This document shows positions 8,891 through 17,351 of a DNA stretch of 18,566 nt, piece after piece. Numbering within the stretch: the stretch's first letter is position 1; each line of letters opens with the position of its first letter. Source of the stretch: Proteiniphilum sp. UBA5267 (GTDB lineage Bacteria > Bacteroidota > Bacteroidia > Bacteroidales > Dysgonomonadaceae). Made by a program: the position numbers and the translations under genes. The DNA lies in assembly GCA_002411515.1 (NCBI GenBank), contig DHTF01000034.1:6485-25050 (forward strand), given 5' to 3'. Below the pieces are notes generated by a model, which was given only the letters and a program-made list of their open reading frames with translations, was not told the origin of the DNA and made no database searches.

Positions 8891-9451
8891 TTAATGAATG
8901 TATGGAAGGAGCAGGGAGATGGTGAGTGCGCCTTTCAGTTTGGTGAGTGTTTTGCTGAGCAGATTACGGCTCGATTCTATGGAAATTTGCATAATTCCGG
9001 CAATTTCTTCATAACTCTGTTCCTGGATGTAACGCAAATAAATAATTTCTCTCTGTCTGTTGGTCAGCCGGCCGAGTACGTTTTCTATTTTTTGAGAGAT
9101 CTCTTCTGCGTCCTCTTTCATGATGATCTCATCTTCAATGGTTACGTACAGCTGAAATGGGAGCATCTCCTGCGGCTCGTCGGGTGCATGCAGGGAAATG
9201 GTATTTTCCCGGTTCACACGTTTTATGTCTATCAGCCTGTTTCTTAAGGATCTGAAGAGAAAAAATTTCAGATTGTTTATCTCATTTAGCGAAGTATAGT
9301 GGGTACATAATTTATAAAAAACATCATGAATGGCATCCATCACAGTTTGTTCATCAAACCGCATGTGCAGAGCATAGGCATACAAATCATCGAGGTATTC
9401 ATTATATGCAGAAGCTATGTCTGAAAATTCAATTCCTTTTATTTCTCCCAC
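8891..9451 (-). CDS. ECF-type RNA polymerase sigma factor (PUL regulator), probable GTG start
   Basis: An ECF (sigma-70 family) factor of about 186 residues. Region 2 is at about 9-79 (FSDIASAYNEYLDDLYAYAL, MDAIHDVFYKLC, LFRSLRNRLIDI). Region 4 with its helix-turn-helix is at about 122-175 (LGRLTNRQREIIYLRYI, SYEEIAGIMQISIESSRNLLSKTL). No ATG lies near the conserved N-terminus. The first ATG in frame is at 9664, inside the preceding glycosidase gene, and gives a Cys/Phe/His-rich leader with no sigma character. A GTG at 9451 yields the expected short N-terminus before the FSDI motif, so I place the start there; a TTG at 9475 is the alternative. It heads the sigma/anti-sigma/susCD series and probably activates the susC promoter. 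Family identity is secure, the start less so. Confidence 0.9.
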   Translation of the reverse strand: MGEIKGIEFSDIASAYNEYLDDLYAYALHMRFDEQTVMDAIHDVFYKLCTHYTSLNEINNLKFFLFRSLRNRLIDIKRVNRENTISLHAPDEPQEMLPFQLYVTIEDEIIMKEDAEEISQKIENVLGRLTNRQREIIYLRYIQEQSYEEIAGIMQISIESSRNLLSKTLTKLKGALTISLLLPYIH

Positions 9452-9472
9452 TTCGTCGATGTAAATTGAACA

Positions 9473-9504
9473 CAAATTAACAAAAAAATGTAAGAAGAAC
9501 GAAA
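9473..9504 (-). promoter_or_regulatory. Candidate promoter for the ECF sigma gene
   Basis: On the minus strand, TTTC (9504-9501) is followed after 20 nt by TTAATTTG (9480-9473). These match the -33 TTTG and -7 TAnnTTTG boxes with one mismatch each. The predicted start of transcription lies about 12-15 nt before the GTG at 9451, which supports an own promoter for the regulator pair instead of pure read-through from the glycosidase gene. Confidence 0.35.
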
Positions 9505-9551
9505 CGTTTTGAAAAAAAATATGGAAGACATGGTGGCAATGAGTTTCAAAT

Positions 9552-11594
9552 TCAGTGAGTATTCCAATGAATAACCGCGATTTCTTCTGAACCGATTTCC
9601 AATAGATTATTCTTGATAAATGCTGTACCGTTGGAAAATAGCATTGCTGGATTTCTAAGAGCAAAAGGTGCCATAATTTTAACTGTTTTTTCTGAATCGG
9701 ACTTGTTGATAACTATTGTGATATACTCATCTCCACTCTTTAGGGTTTTCATCATCACATTATCCAGAAAAGGTTCAAAACGTATCGCATCACTTAGGTC
9801 AATATGCCGCTGCAGAAACTCGATGAATGGTTTATAATTGTCCGCAATCCGTGCACCTAAACCAATTGGTGAGGGGATCCAAACCACATTCCCTTCTCCA
9901 TAGTCATTGATAAGACCATAAATTTTATGATCATCAGAACAAATGATTTTTTGTACTTGGTTATGAGAGTCGCTTTGAGGATGAATAGATCCCTTTAACG
10001 CATGGGTAGGCAGGTTTTCTCCATCAATCTGTAATGAAAACAGGTTACCCATGTATTTAAATTCTGAAACACTCCCTCCAAACAGGTCCTTCAGCGGGAA
10101 ATCATTTATCATGATGCAAATTGCATTTTCATCATAATAGCCAGTTAACCCGTCTATCATCAACCGTCCGCCTTTTCTTACAAAATAGCGAAGCTTATCA
10201 TGATATTTAACAGGAATTGCAATTTGATGAGACAGAACCATCGTATGTCCCTGATAGGAAGAATGATAAAAATCAAATTCACCCAGCTCCTCAAGTGATG
10301 GCTGCAGGCCCATGTAAGAAAATGCTTCAAAATAGCTCAAGGCTGACTTCATCACAGCTCCCGGAAGCCTGATTTCATCCTTGCTTGAGTCTCTTGCCAA
10401 CCTGTTCTCCACCCACATCGACTCCTTGACATGCACAACATGAATCTTGCTATTCAGCGGTTTGGCCACAGAAAAAAGTTGCTGATGCTCCTTCAGCACG
10501 GTTCCTATTCGTCCTGCTTCCATCAACCTGTCTGTAGGTCGATTTTGAAAATCCACCATAGCCCATTCGCCGGCCTCGGAGCCGGATGCTCTTGGGTTCA
10601 GGCACCAGTAGATTGCACCTTTACTGCCCGCGCCTATCGTAATCCAGAGCCATTGACCAATCTCTTCCTTGGTGGGGCACATGGGCTCGATACCACTATA
10701 AATATTATTTCCACCTTGCAGTTCCGTCATGAACCAGGGAATATTACCGGCTCCGGAGCGGAGAATCTCGCTATTGGCAGACATGGCCAGGGCATACTTT
10801 CTCCTGGTAAAAAAACCGAAATGCCAGCTTGCATGGGCTGAACCTCCCAAGCTTGAGAGAAAAGTTCTCCAGGCAGGAAAATCATATTGTGAGGCAAGAT
10901 TAAAAATAGCATGGTTATTCACATGGACAGGATTCACTGAGTCATATTTTCGTATTTCATCCGTCAACCATTTCAGGTACCAGGTATTGTAATAGCGTAA
11001 AAACTTCTCATGATCAAAAGAGGGGTGATGATAATCGGTGAGCTTGTCTTTTTCAATCTTTGCATTCTGCTCTTTCAGCCATGTGTTATAAAGTTTTTGT
11101 GCAAGCGGATCGTTCATGTTTCCTCCACCCGGTTCGTTGATCGGAACCCAGCCATAGAGCGAGGAAAATTCTTTGAAGTGGATCACCACATTTTTTACAT
11201 AATCGGCAATCCGGTTCAGATGCTCTTCGTCTGCCGGAAACTTAAAACCACCTACATCCGTAAAGTCAGTGGCAGGAAAAAGATTGGCATAGACTTTAAT
11301 ATGATACTTTTCAGCATAAGAAAAAGCCCTGTCAAACAACCTGAAATCCCAGCCACCATGCTCATTCTTCATGTAATTTTCGAACATGCGGATGCGCGTA
11401 ATCTCCATATTGTTCTCAAGAAGAGTATTGAACCAACCTTCTACATTGTAATCCGACTGCCCCGGCTCTATAAATATTTCTGCACCGATCATCAGATTAT
11501 CCTTGTTGTTTACCTGCGCTTTCATGTCGGTAAATATAATCAATAAAAAGACAATCGGGTATATTCTGCAAAATTTTAGAAAACCCATCATCAT
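9552..11594 (-). CDS. Secreted clan GH-A glycoside hydrolase, GH42-like (beta-galactosidase-type)
   Basis: A 680-residue protein counted from the ATG at 11594 (three consecutive ATG codons at 11594, 11591 and 11588). It has a Sec signal peptide with the core IYPIVFLLIIF and probable cleavage after MKAQ, and no lipobox, so a periplasmic or secreted location is likely. The N-terminal half is a TIM barrel: RIRMFENYM at about 67-75, acid/base Glu154 in VPINEPGGG, and probable nucleophile Glu291 in PWFMTELQGGNN. The barrel is followed by a Rossmann-like segment (LRYFVRKGGRLMIDGLTGYYDENA), as in the trimerisation domain of GH42 and GH164 enzymes, and a small C-terminal beta domain. The exact CAZy family and substrate cannot be fixed by eye; beta-galactosidase or beta-mannosidase are the known activities of the nearest architectures. 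It ends 100 bp before the sigma gene on the same strand and may belong to the PUL. Confidence 0.8.
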   Translation of the reverse strand: MMMGFLKFCRIYPIVFLLIIFTDMKAQVNNKDNLMIGAEIFIEPGQSDYNVEGWFNTLLENNMEITRIRMFENYMKNEHGGWDFRLFDRAFSYAEKYHIKVYANLFPATDFTDVGGFKFPADEEHLNRIADYVKNVVIHFKEFSSLYGWVPINEPGGGNMNDPLAQKLYNTWLKEQNAKIEKDKLTDYHHPSFDHEKFLRYYNTWYLKWLTDEIRKYDSVNPVHVNNHAIFNLASQYDFPAWRTFLSSLGGSAHASWHFGFFTRRKYALAMSANSEILRSGAGNIPWFMTELQGGNNIYSGIEPMCPTKEEIGQWLWITIGAGSKGAIYWCLNPRASGSEAGEWAMVDFQNRPTDRLMEAGRIGTVLKEHQQLFSVAKPLNSKIHVVHVKESMWVENRLARDSSKDEIRLPGAVMKSALSYFEAFSYMGLQPSLEELGEFDFYHSSYQGHTMVLSHQIAIPVKYHDKLRYFVRKGGRLMIDGLTGYYDENAICIMINDFPLKDLFGGSVSEFKYMGNLFSLQIDGENLPTHALKGSIHPQSDSHNQVQKIICSDDHKIYGLINDYGEGNVVWIPSPIGLGARIADNYKPFIEFLQRHIDLSDAIRFEPFLDNVMMKTLKSGDEYITIVINKSDSEKTVKIMAPFALRNPAMLFSNGTAFIKNNLLEIGSEEIAVIHWNTH

Positions 11595-11665
11595 TTTTTG
11601 CAATGTAGTTTGATTGAAACATGGGGGCAATGCAGGAGAGTACGAAAGCTCAATGCATAGACATA

Positions 11666-11693
11666 CCATGGCGCGATCCCGCGGGGACCATGG
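11666..11693. repeat. GC-rich palindromic island between divergent genes
   Basis: Two copies of the self-complementary CCATGG (11666-11671 and 11688-11693) flank the 8-bp palindrome CCCGCGGG (11678-11685). TCCC/GGGA can also form a tight hairpin with a GCG loop. The island is markedly more GC-rich than the surrounding intergenic DNA. There is no T-run, so it is not an intrinsic terminator. It may be an operator or a REP-like element. Confidence 0.45.
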
Positions 11694-11755
11694 CGATGAC
11701 ACTCTCGGTACACCTGAATTGAAGGTAATCGTCTATTTTTATGGAATAAATTGTG

Positions 11756-11763
11756 TAGTTTTG
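11756..11763 (+). promoter_or_regulatory. Candidate -7 box for the addB-like gene
   Basis: TAGTTTTG is an exact match to TAnnTTTG, with the predicted start of transcription about 15-20 nt before the ATG at 11785. No clear TTTG lies 19-21 nt upstream; only a T-run (11736-11740) is nearby, at a shorter spacing. Confidence 0.45.
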
Positions 11764-11784
11764 CAGGAGATCAATCATCCCATT

Positions 11785-14754
11785 ATGACCCCGTTTCTCT
11801 ATAAAGTAGCGCAGCAGTTTTATACACAATACGGTAATGAGCTTTACCGTTACACCTTTGTCCTTCCCAACCGCCGCGCAGGATTGTTTCTGCAGAAATA
11901 TCTGGCGGAGATTGCCGGTAAGCCGCTCTTTTCTCCAGCAATATTTACCATCCAGGAGTTGTTTGCATCGTTCTCCTCCTATCAACCTGCCGACAGGATC
12001 GAGATGTTGGTGATGCTCTACAACCACTTCGGGAAGATAAGCGGTTCCACAGAATCGTTTGACGATTTCCTTTTTTGGGGCGACATGCTGTTGAACGATT
12101 TCGATGAAGTGGACAAGTACCTGATTGATGCAAAGCAGTTGTTTCGCAACGTGCACGACTTCAGGTTGCTCGATGACGACCTCACCCATCTGACCGAAGA
12201 GCAGATCAGTGCCATCCGTCGTTTTTGGACTCACTTCATGCCGGTGGAGGGAAGTGAAACCAAGCAAAAGTTTCAGGAGACCTGGAAGATACTGTACGAA
12301 CTGTATACTTCTTTCCGGAGCGAGCTGCACGAGAAAGGGCGTGCTTATGAAGGAATGATGTTTCGGGAGGTGGCAGAAAGGGCGAAGGCAGCAGAAGAGA
12401 GAAACTGGAAGACTGAGCGTTTTATCTTTGTGGGGCTGAATGCGCTTACACCTGCCGAAACAGCATTGCTGGAGTATCTCAGGAACCGTGGCATGGCCGA
12501 TTTTTACTGGGACTATGACTCTCCCCAGGTGCGCGATCCACAAAATAAAGCTTCGTTCCGCGTAGTGGAGAACCTTTTCCGTTTTCCGTCGGCGTTCACG
12601 CTACGCCAACCGGAGGAGGAGATAGAAAAGCCCGAAATTGAGGTCATTGCAGTCCCCTCTGGAGTTGGCCAGGCCAAACATGTGACGCACATCCTGTCCC
12701 AGTTAATTGAATCGGGGGCTATTCCTCATCCCGATGAAGCCATCAATACGGCCATCGTACTGCCCGACGAGAACCTGCTGTTACCTGTTCTTTATTCCAT
12801 TCCACAGGAAATAGGAAAGATCAACGTGACCATGGGATATGGCCTTTCTCATGCTTCCATAGCCAGCCTGGTAGAACATCTCGCATTGCTGCAGCAGAAC
12901 CTGCGCAGCTACAATGGGGAGACGGCATATTATCACCACCATGTAAAAGCGCTGCTCAACCACCCGCTTGTGAATAGGGTGGCCAACAAGGAAACTGAAT
13001 CACTGAAGACGCACATGCTCGCCTTTAACCGCATTGTGGTGCCCCAATCGGAGATTCCCGATCACCCCTTGCTGAAACTGATCTTTTCACCCGTGACGCA
13101 CTGGCGGGACGGGGGAGACTACCTGCAACGTATTTTCAGTTATCTCTATCAGGCAATCACCGCAGAAAAGCAGGACGATCAATCTGACACGGACATGAAC
13201 GATGGCGTGCATCCCCTACAGCAGGAGGATATCTCTACCGACGGGAAAATGCTTCCTTTTCAACCAGATCCTGCACAATTCACGGACGAAAGGATGCGTG
13301 CCGCAGACCTCGAGAGGGAGTTCATCGTGCAGTATTACAAAACAGTAACCAGGCTCCGGGACCGGCTCGCCGATGCCAAAGAGATGACGGTAGAGACCTG
13401 GTTCGGATTGCTGAAAAAGCTGGCGCGCAGCATCAGCGTCTCGTTCAGTGGGGAACCGCTGTCGGGTATGCAGGTAATGGGCGTGCTGGAAACACGCAGC
13501 CTCGATTTTGAAAATCTGATCATCCTTTCTATGAATGAAGGCGTTTTCCCAGTGAAAAATTCCGCCAACTCATTCATTCCCTATACTTTGAGAAACGGCT
13601 TCTCTCTCCCGACTCACGAGCATCGGGATGGCACCTACGCCTATCATTTTTACCGCATGATCAGTCGCGCCAAACGGATCTTCATGCTCTACGATACGCG
13701 TACTGAAGATGTGCAAAGCGGGGAGGTAAGCCGTTATTTTTATCAGTTGAAGTATCTTTATCATCCCTACTTTCACATCTCCGAAAGAGTGGTGACCTAT
13801 GATGTGTCGTCGCCCGAGGTACAACCTGTGACTGTAAATAAAACAGCAGAGGTAATGCACAAGCTGGATGATTTTCGAGCAGGAAAGGAGAAATATCTCT
13901 CGGCTTCGCTGATCAACAATTACATCGACTGTCCATTGAAATTCTATTTCACCGCGGTAGAAGGTCTCTCGGAAGAAGCAGTAGTGCAGGAGTCGGTCGA
14001 GGCGGATGTGTTTGGCTCCATCTTTCACCGGCTGATGGAGATCATCTACAACCGCTACCTGAATAAGACTGTTACACCCGACGTGCTCAGCGCCATTGCC
14101 AAAGATGAGCCTTATCTGACTGAGATATTGAAACAGGCTTTTGCCCGCTATTATTTCCGGGATGAGGAGAACCCCCGGCCACTTGAGGGGCAGCATTACC
14201 TGATTGGCGAGATTCTGCAAAGTTATGTGAAGCAGACACTCAGGACGGATAAGCAGTTCACCCCTTTTCAGTATGTGGCTTCGGAATACCGATTTCGTGC
14301 TGCTTTCCCGGTAAAGGAAGGATTGACCCTGAATTTCAAAGGAATCATCGACCGCATCGACAGGGTGGGAGACTCCCTGCGCATTGTCGACTATAAAACG
14401 GGTGAAGGTCCCATCGCATTTACAGAGATGGCACAGCTGTTCGATGCCTCCAAAAATAAGCGACCCTACCAGATTCTGCAGCTCTTTGTGTATGCTCTTT
14501 TTTATCTTCAGGAACATCCCGGAGAAAGGGTCGCTCCTGCGCTCTATTACCTGCGGACAGTTTTCGGTGATTTTAACCCGTCGGTCTGTCACGACAAACA
14601 TCCCATCAACGATATAGCGGTTTACATACCGGAATTCAGTGCGATGTTCCGTTCACTGTTGGAAGAGATCTTTGATCCGGCTGTACCTTTTTCACAAACG
14701 CCGAACGTGAAGAGCTGCGAATGGTGCGCCTTCAAGGATATTTGTAACAGATAA
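11785..14754 (+). CDS. addB-like: AddB-like PD-(D/E)XK nuclease/helicase-like protein with Fe-S cluster motif
   Basis: A 989-residue protein counted from the ATG at 11785 (MTPFLYKVAQQFY); the frame stays open upstream to 11614, but that stretch reads as non-coding. The N-terminal two thirds has the layout of AddB-type inactivated helicase subunits: it begins YTFVLPNRRAGLFLQKYL where a helicase would carry a Walker A loop, and no GxxxxGK[ST] is seen. The C-terminal nuclease domain is intact: His748 (GSIFHRLME), Asp856 (GIIDRID) and Asp869-Tyr-Lys871 (DYKTG). Cys716 (NNYIDCPLKF) together with Cys978, Cys981 and Cys987 (CEWCAFKDIC) form the four-Cys iron-sulfur staple known from AddB. The role is probably recombinational repair and DNA-end processing with an AddA helicase. 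No addA gene lies in this window; the neighbours are a divergent glycosidase and a convergent YfhO gene. Confidence 0.88.
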   Translation: MTPFLYKVAQQFYTQYGNELYRYTFVLPNRRAGLFLQKYLAEIAGKPLFSPAIFTIQELFASFSSYQPADRIEMLVMLYNHFGKISGSTESFDDFLFWGDMLLNDFDEVDKYLIDAKQLFRNVHDFRLLDDDLTHLTEEQISAIRRFWTHFMPVEGSETKQKFQETWKILYELYTSFRSELHEKGRAYEGMMFREVAERAKAAEERNWKTERFIFVGLNALTPAETALLEYLRNRGMADFYWDYDSPQVRDPQNKASFRVVENLFRFPSAFTLRQPEEEIEKPEIEVIAVPSGVGQAKHVTHILSQLIESGAIPHPDEAINTAIVLPDENLLLPVLYSIPQEIGKINVTMGYGLSHASIASLVEHLALLQQNLRSYNGETAYYHHHVKALLNHPLVNRVANKETESLKTHMLAFNRIVVPQSEIPDHPLLKLIFSPVTHWRDGGDYLQRIFSYLYQAITAEKQDDQSDTDMNDGVHPLQQEDISTDGKMLPFQPDPAQFTDERMRAADLEREFIVQYYKTVTRLRDRLADAKEMTVETWFGLLKKLARSISVSFSGEPLSGMQVMGVLETRSLDFENLIILSMNEGVFPVKNSANSFIPYTLRNGFSLPTHEHRDGTYAYHFYRMISRAKRIFMLYDTRTEDVQSGEVSRYFYQLKYLYHPYFHISERVVTYDVSSPEVQPVTVNKTAEVMHKLDDFRAGKEKYLSASLINNYIDCPLKFYFTAVEGLSEEAVVQESVEADVFGSIFHRLMEIIYNRYLNKTVTPDVLSAIAKDEPYLTEILKQAFARYYFRDEENPRPLEGQHYLIGEILQSYVKQTLRTDKQFTPFQYVASEYRFRAAFPVKEGLTLNFKGIIDRIDRVGDSLRIVDYKTGEGPIAFTEMAQLFDASKNKRPYQILQLFVYALFYLQEHPGERVAPALYYLRTVFGDFNPSVCHDKHPINDIAVYIPEFSAMFRSLLEEIFDPAVPFSQTPNVKSCEWCAFKDICNR

Positions 14755-14793
14755 ACGCTGCTGCAGGTGGATTTATGCTTGCCGCTGAATCTC

Positions 14794-17319
14794 TTATGCC
14801 CCCTTGGTACGTTTCCTTTTCACCGACTGCCAGACGAGGATGGCTGCTGTCAGTAACATGATGAGGAGTGCTGCGTAAGCAATGCCATCCGTTATTTTGA
14901 TGCTTTGCGGATCAAACCTGAACGAAATGGTGTGGGTTCCTTCCGGAACAGGCAGTGCTCGCAGCGTGTAGTTCACGCGGATCATCTCCGCCGGCTCTCC
15001 GTCGATGCTGATCTGCCACCCTTCGGGATAATAGACTTCGGAGAATACAGCCAGTTCCTCTTTTTTTGCATCCACGGCATACGTGACAAAATCGGAGTCG
15101 TAATCGACCAGGGCGATTGTCGACGCAGAATCGACCGGCGATGGCACAAACCCGGTTTGAAACTTCTCCAAAACCGGTGCATATTTCTTGTCCGCCACAG
15201 CCTCTCTCCGCAGATCCATGGTTACCAGCGCATCGATCTCCTCATCCGCACTTCCCACAAATGTGAGTTTATCTACGAACCAGGCATTGCCCATGGCATA
15301 TCGGTTTTCAACGGGTATGGTACTTCCCCCCTGCGCAGGCATGATGATCCACTTGGCATTGAGCATGTTCAGTACTTTAAACCGATCGGCATCCACCGAA
15401 TCCAGTCTGCCTTGTGTGTTGATGATATCCTGTTGTAATGCCATCATCTCCCCGGTGATATGGCGATCAATCAAATCCTGATAGCGACGCAGTTTGGCTG
15501 CATGATAGCCACCGATGACCTTGTGCCAGTAAGGGGTGACGCCATCGTTAAAAGTGCTGGTCGCCATGTTCAGTACCCGGTAATATTTTGTGCTGTCCTG
15601 CAGGATGATCTCGTCTGTAGGCGTTTTGGTAAACTGCTGTTGCTGGTTGGCCGAGGGCACAAAGTCGCCATCATTCAGGTAGCGCTTGCTCACGCTCCAC
15701 ATATCTATCAGACAGAGCAGCAGCAGGGCGGTGACCATCCATGCTGCCTTTAATTTCTTCTGCAGATAGAGCCAGACCAGTGTTGCTCCGATGGCAATGA
15801 TGATGAAGCTTCGCCAGGCATCGGCACTGAATAGCGCCACGCGCATATCGGTGAGGTTTCCCATCACAGCCTGAACGTGTTCAGGGGGTAGTGATTGCAA
15901 CGCCTTCATCTCGGAGGAGGAGATGAAGGAGGAGAAAAACAATTTGGGAGCAACTGCAAACAGGAGCGCGATGCCGGCGGTGAGTCCCAGACTCGTATAG
16001 ATGGCTTTGCGGTTATTTTTAAGCAGCTCCGGTTTCTCAATGATCTCTTTCAGGGTGAGTGCCGCCAGTAGGGGAATACAGAATTCCGCCACCACCAGAA
16101 TGGAGGAGACGGACCTGAACTTGTTGTACATCGGTACGTAGTCGATAAAGAAATCGGTCAGCGGCATAAAGTTTTTCCCCCACGAAAGCAGAATCGAGAA
16201 AACGGTTCCCGCGAGCAGGGCCCATTTGAGCGGCCCCTTCACGAGGAAGAGCCCGAGAATAAACAGGGCCAAAACAAATGCCCCCACGTATACCGGGCCC
16301 GAAGTGCCGGGTTGTTCTCCCCAATACTGTCCTATCTGTCCGTATAGCTGGCTGTATTCGGGTCGCGCCTTGCGCATCGCCCGTTCATTTTCAGAGATGG
16401 GAACCGAAGCGCCTCCTTTGGTATTGGGCACCAGCAACGTCCATGTTTCACCCACACCGTAACTCCAGGCAGTGATATAATCGCGTTCAAGCCCATTACC
16501 GGTTATGTTTTCTTCACCGTGATGGGTCAGCTCCGACTTGCCACGCATGGTCTCCTTTGCGTATTCGTAGGTGTGATAGAGGTTGCTGGAGTTGGCTGCA
16601 ATGCCAATAAATCCGGCGACAAGCAGCACGGCAGTCGACCGGAGAAAGTCGGGTATCTGTTTTTTACGGATGGCATCTACCATGAAAGCAATCGCCATGA
16701 ACAACATCACAAACAGGAAGTAATAGGTCATCTGTAAGTGGTTGGCCGATATCTGGAAGGAGACAAAGATCATGAAAAGGAGTCCTCCCAGTAGATACTT
16801 TTTGCGGTATATGTAAATCAGACCGGCAATTGTGGGCGGAATATAGGCCAGTGTAATGAATTTCCAGATATGTCCCGCGTCGATCAGAATGAAGAAATAG
16901 GATGAAAATGCCCAGATAATGGCTCCCAGCGCACTAATCAGTGGTGAAACCTTCATGGATCGCATCAGGATGTAGAACCCCAATAGCATGATGAACACCA
17001 GATAAACATAATTCGGCAAAAACAGGGAATAGACTTTTTTAGCCAGATCCTGTGGCTTGCTGGAGTCGTAGGAGGGACTCATCTGGTAGGAGGGCATGCC
17101 ACTGAACATGGAGATGTTCCAGCGACTGCGTTCACCGTAGTGACGTGCCATAAAGTCACGCTGTTCCTGTCCCTGTCCGATGGCGGCCAGCGAGTCGTGC
17201 TGTGCAATTGCCCGCCCATCCATCACTGCCGGAGCAAAATAGATGAATGAGACGAGAATGAATCCCAGGATCACGATCAGATCGGGGAGGAGTTTTTTGA
17301 ATGTGCCGGAATTGTCCAT
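14794..17319 (-). CDS. YfhO-family multi-pass membrane protein
   Basis: An 841-residue integral membrane protein with about 13-14 hydrophobic helices. The first is at about 12-30, a cluster lies at about 104-243, more lie through the middle (VYVGAFVLALFILGLFLV, ILVVAEFCIPLLAAL, SFIIIAIGATLVWLYL, AAWMVTALLLLCLIDMW), and one is C-terminal (about 812-834). A large soluble segment at about 580-810 precedes the last helix and would lie outside the cytoplasm. The YfhO pattern includes the first-loop acidic motif AQHDS (Asp42), SMFSGMPSY, and near the C-terminus YYPEGWQISIDG. YfhO proteins have a GT-C-like fold and are linked to glycosylation of cell-envelope polymers from lipid-linked sugars; the substrate here is unknown. 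It is convergent with the addB-like gene (39 bp between stops). Confidence 0.9.
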   Translation of the reverse strand: MDNSGTFKKLLPDLIVILGFILVSFIYFAPAVMDGRAIAQHDSLAAIGQGQEQRDFMARHYGERSRWNISMFSGMPSYQMSPSYDSSKPQDLAKKVYSLFLPNYVYLVFIMLLGFYILMRSMKVSPLISALGAIIWAFSSYFFILIDAGHIWKFITLAYIPPTIAGLIYIYRKKYLLGGLLFMIFVSFQISANHLQMTYYFLFVMLFMAIAFMVDAIRKKQIPDFLRSTAVLLVAGFIGIAANSSNLYHTYEYAKETMRGKSELTHHGEENITGNGLERDYITAWSYGVGETWTLLVPNTKGGASVPISENERAMRKARPEYSQLYGQIGQYWGEQPGTSGPVYVGAFVLALFILGLFLVKGPLKWALLAGTVFSILLSWGKNFMPLTDFFIDYVPMYNKFRSVSSILVVAEFCIPLLAALTLKEIIEKPELLKNNRKAIYTSLGLTAGIALLFAVAPKLFFSSFISSSEMKALQSLPPEHVQAVMGNLTDMRVALFSADAWRSFIIIAIGATLVWLYLQKKLKAAWMVTALLLLCLIDMWSVSKRYLNDGDFVPSANQQQQFTKTPTDEIILQDSTKYYRVLNMATSTFNDGVTPYWHKVIGGYHAAKLRRYQDLIDRHITGEMMALQQDIINTQGRLDSVDADRFKVLNMLNAKWIIMPAQGGSTIPVENRYAMGNAWFVDKLTFVGSADEEIDALVTMDLRREAVADKKYAPVLEKFQTGFVPSPVDSASTIALVDYDSDFVTYAVDAKKEELAVFSEVYYPEGWQISIDGEPAEMIRVNYTLRALPVPEGTHTISFRFDPQSIKITDGIAYAALLIMLLTAAILVWQSVKRKRTKGA

Positions 17320-17351
17320 AGTTTATCCTTTGTGGGTTACCTTTAAAGCCA

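Larger units (their letters stand above)
11595..11784. other. Divergent intergenic region, glycosidase / addB-like
   Basis: This 190-bp gap must hold the promoters of both divergent genes. On the addB side it contains the TAnnTTTG box described separately, and in the middle the GC-rich palindromic island. No recognisable -7 box was found for the glycosidase on the minus strand, nor any plausible small gene. Confidence 0.6.

Noticed and set aside
9452..9664. N-terminal extension of the sigma factor to an ATG at 9664
   Set aside because: It overlaps the end of the glycosidase gene by 113 bp and encodes a Cys/Phe/His-rich leader with no sigma character.
11595..11702. N-terminal extension of the glycosidase to an ATG at 11702
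   Set aside because: The residues before Met37 are not a signal peptide and run through the palindromic intergenic region; the signal peptide begins at the triple ATG (11594).
11614..11784. N-terminal extension of the addB-like gene to 11614
   Set aside because: It would overlap the divergent promoter region, and the added residues (rich in His, Arg and Gly) do not resemble the family N-terminus, which begins MTPFLYKVA.
11650..12543. 297-codon open frame on the minus strand over the start of the addB-like gene
   Set aside because: It is antisense to conserved coding sequence, with no recognisable domain.
13570..14601. 343-codon open frame on the minus strand inside the addB-like gene
   Set aside because: It is fully antisense to strong nuclease motifs, and its composition is that of a reverse-frame shadow.
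14755..14793. Bidirectional terminator between the convergent addB-like and yfhO genes
   Set aside because: Only a short CTGCTGCAG symmetry is present, with no stable stem and no T-run on either strand.
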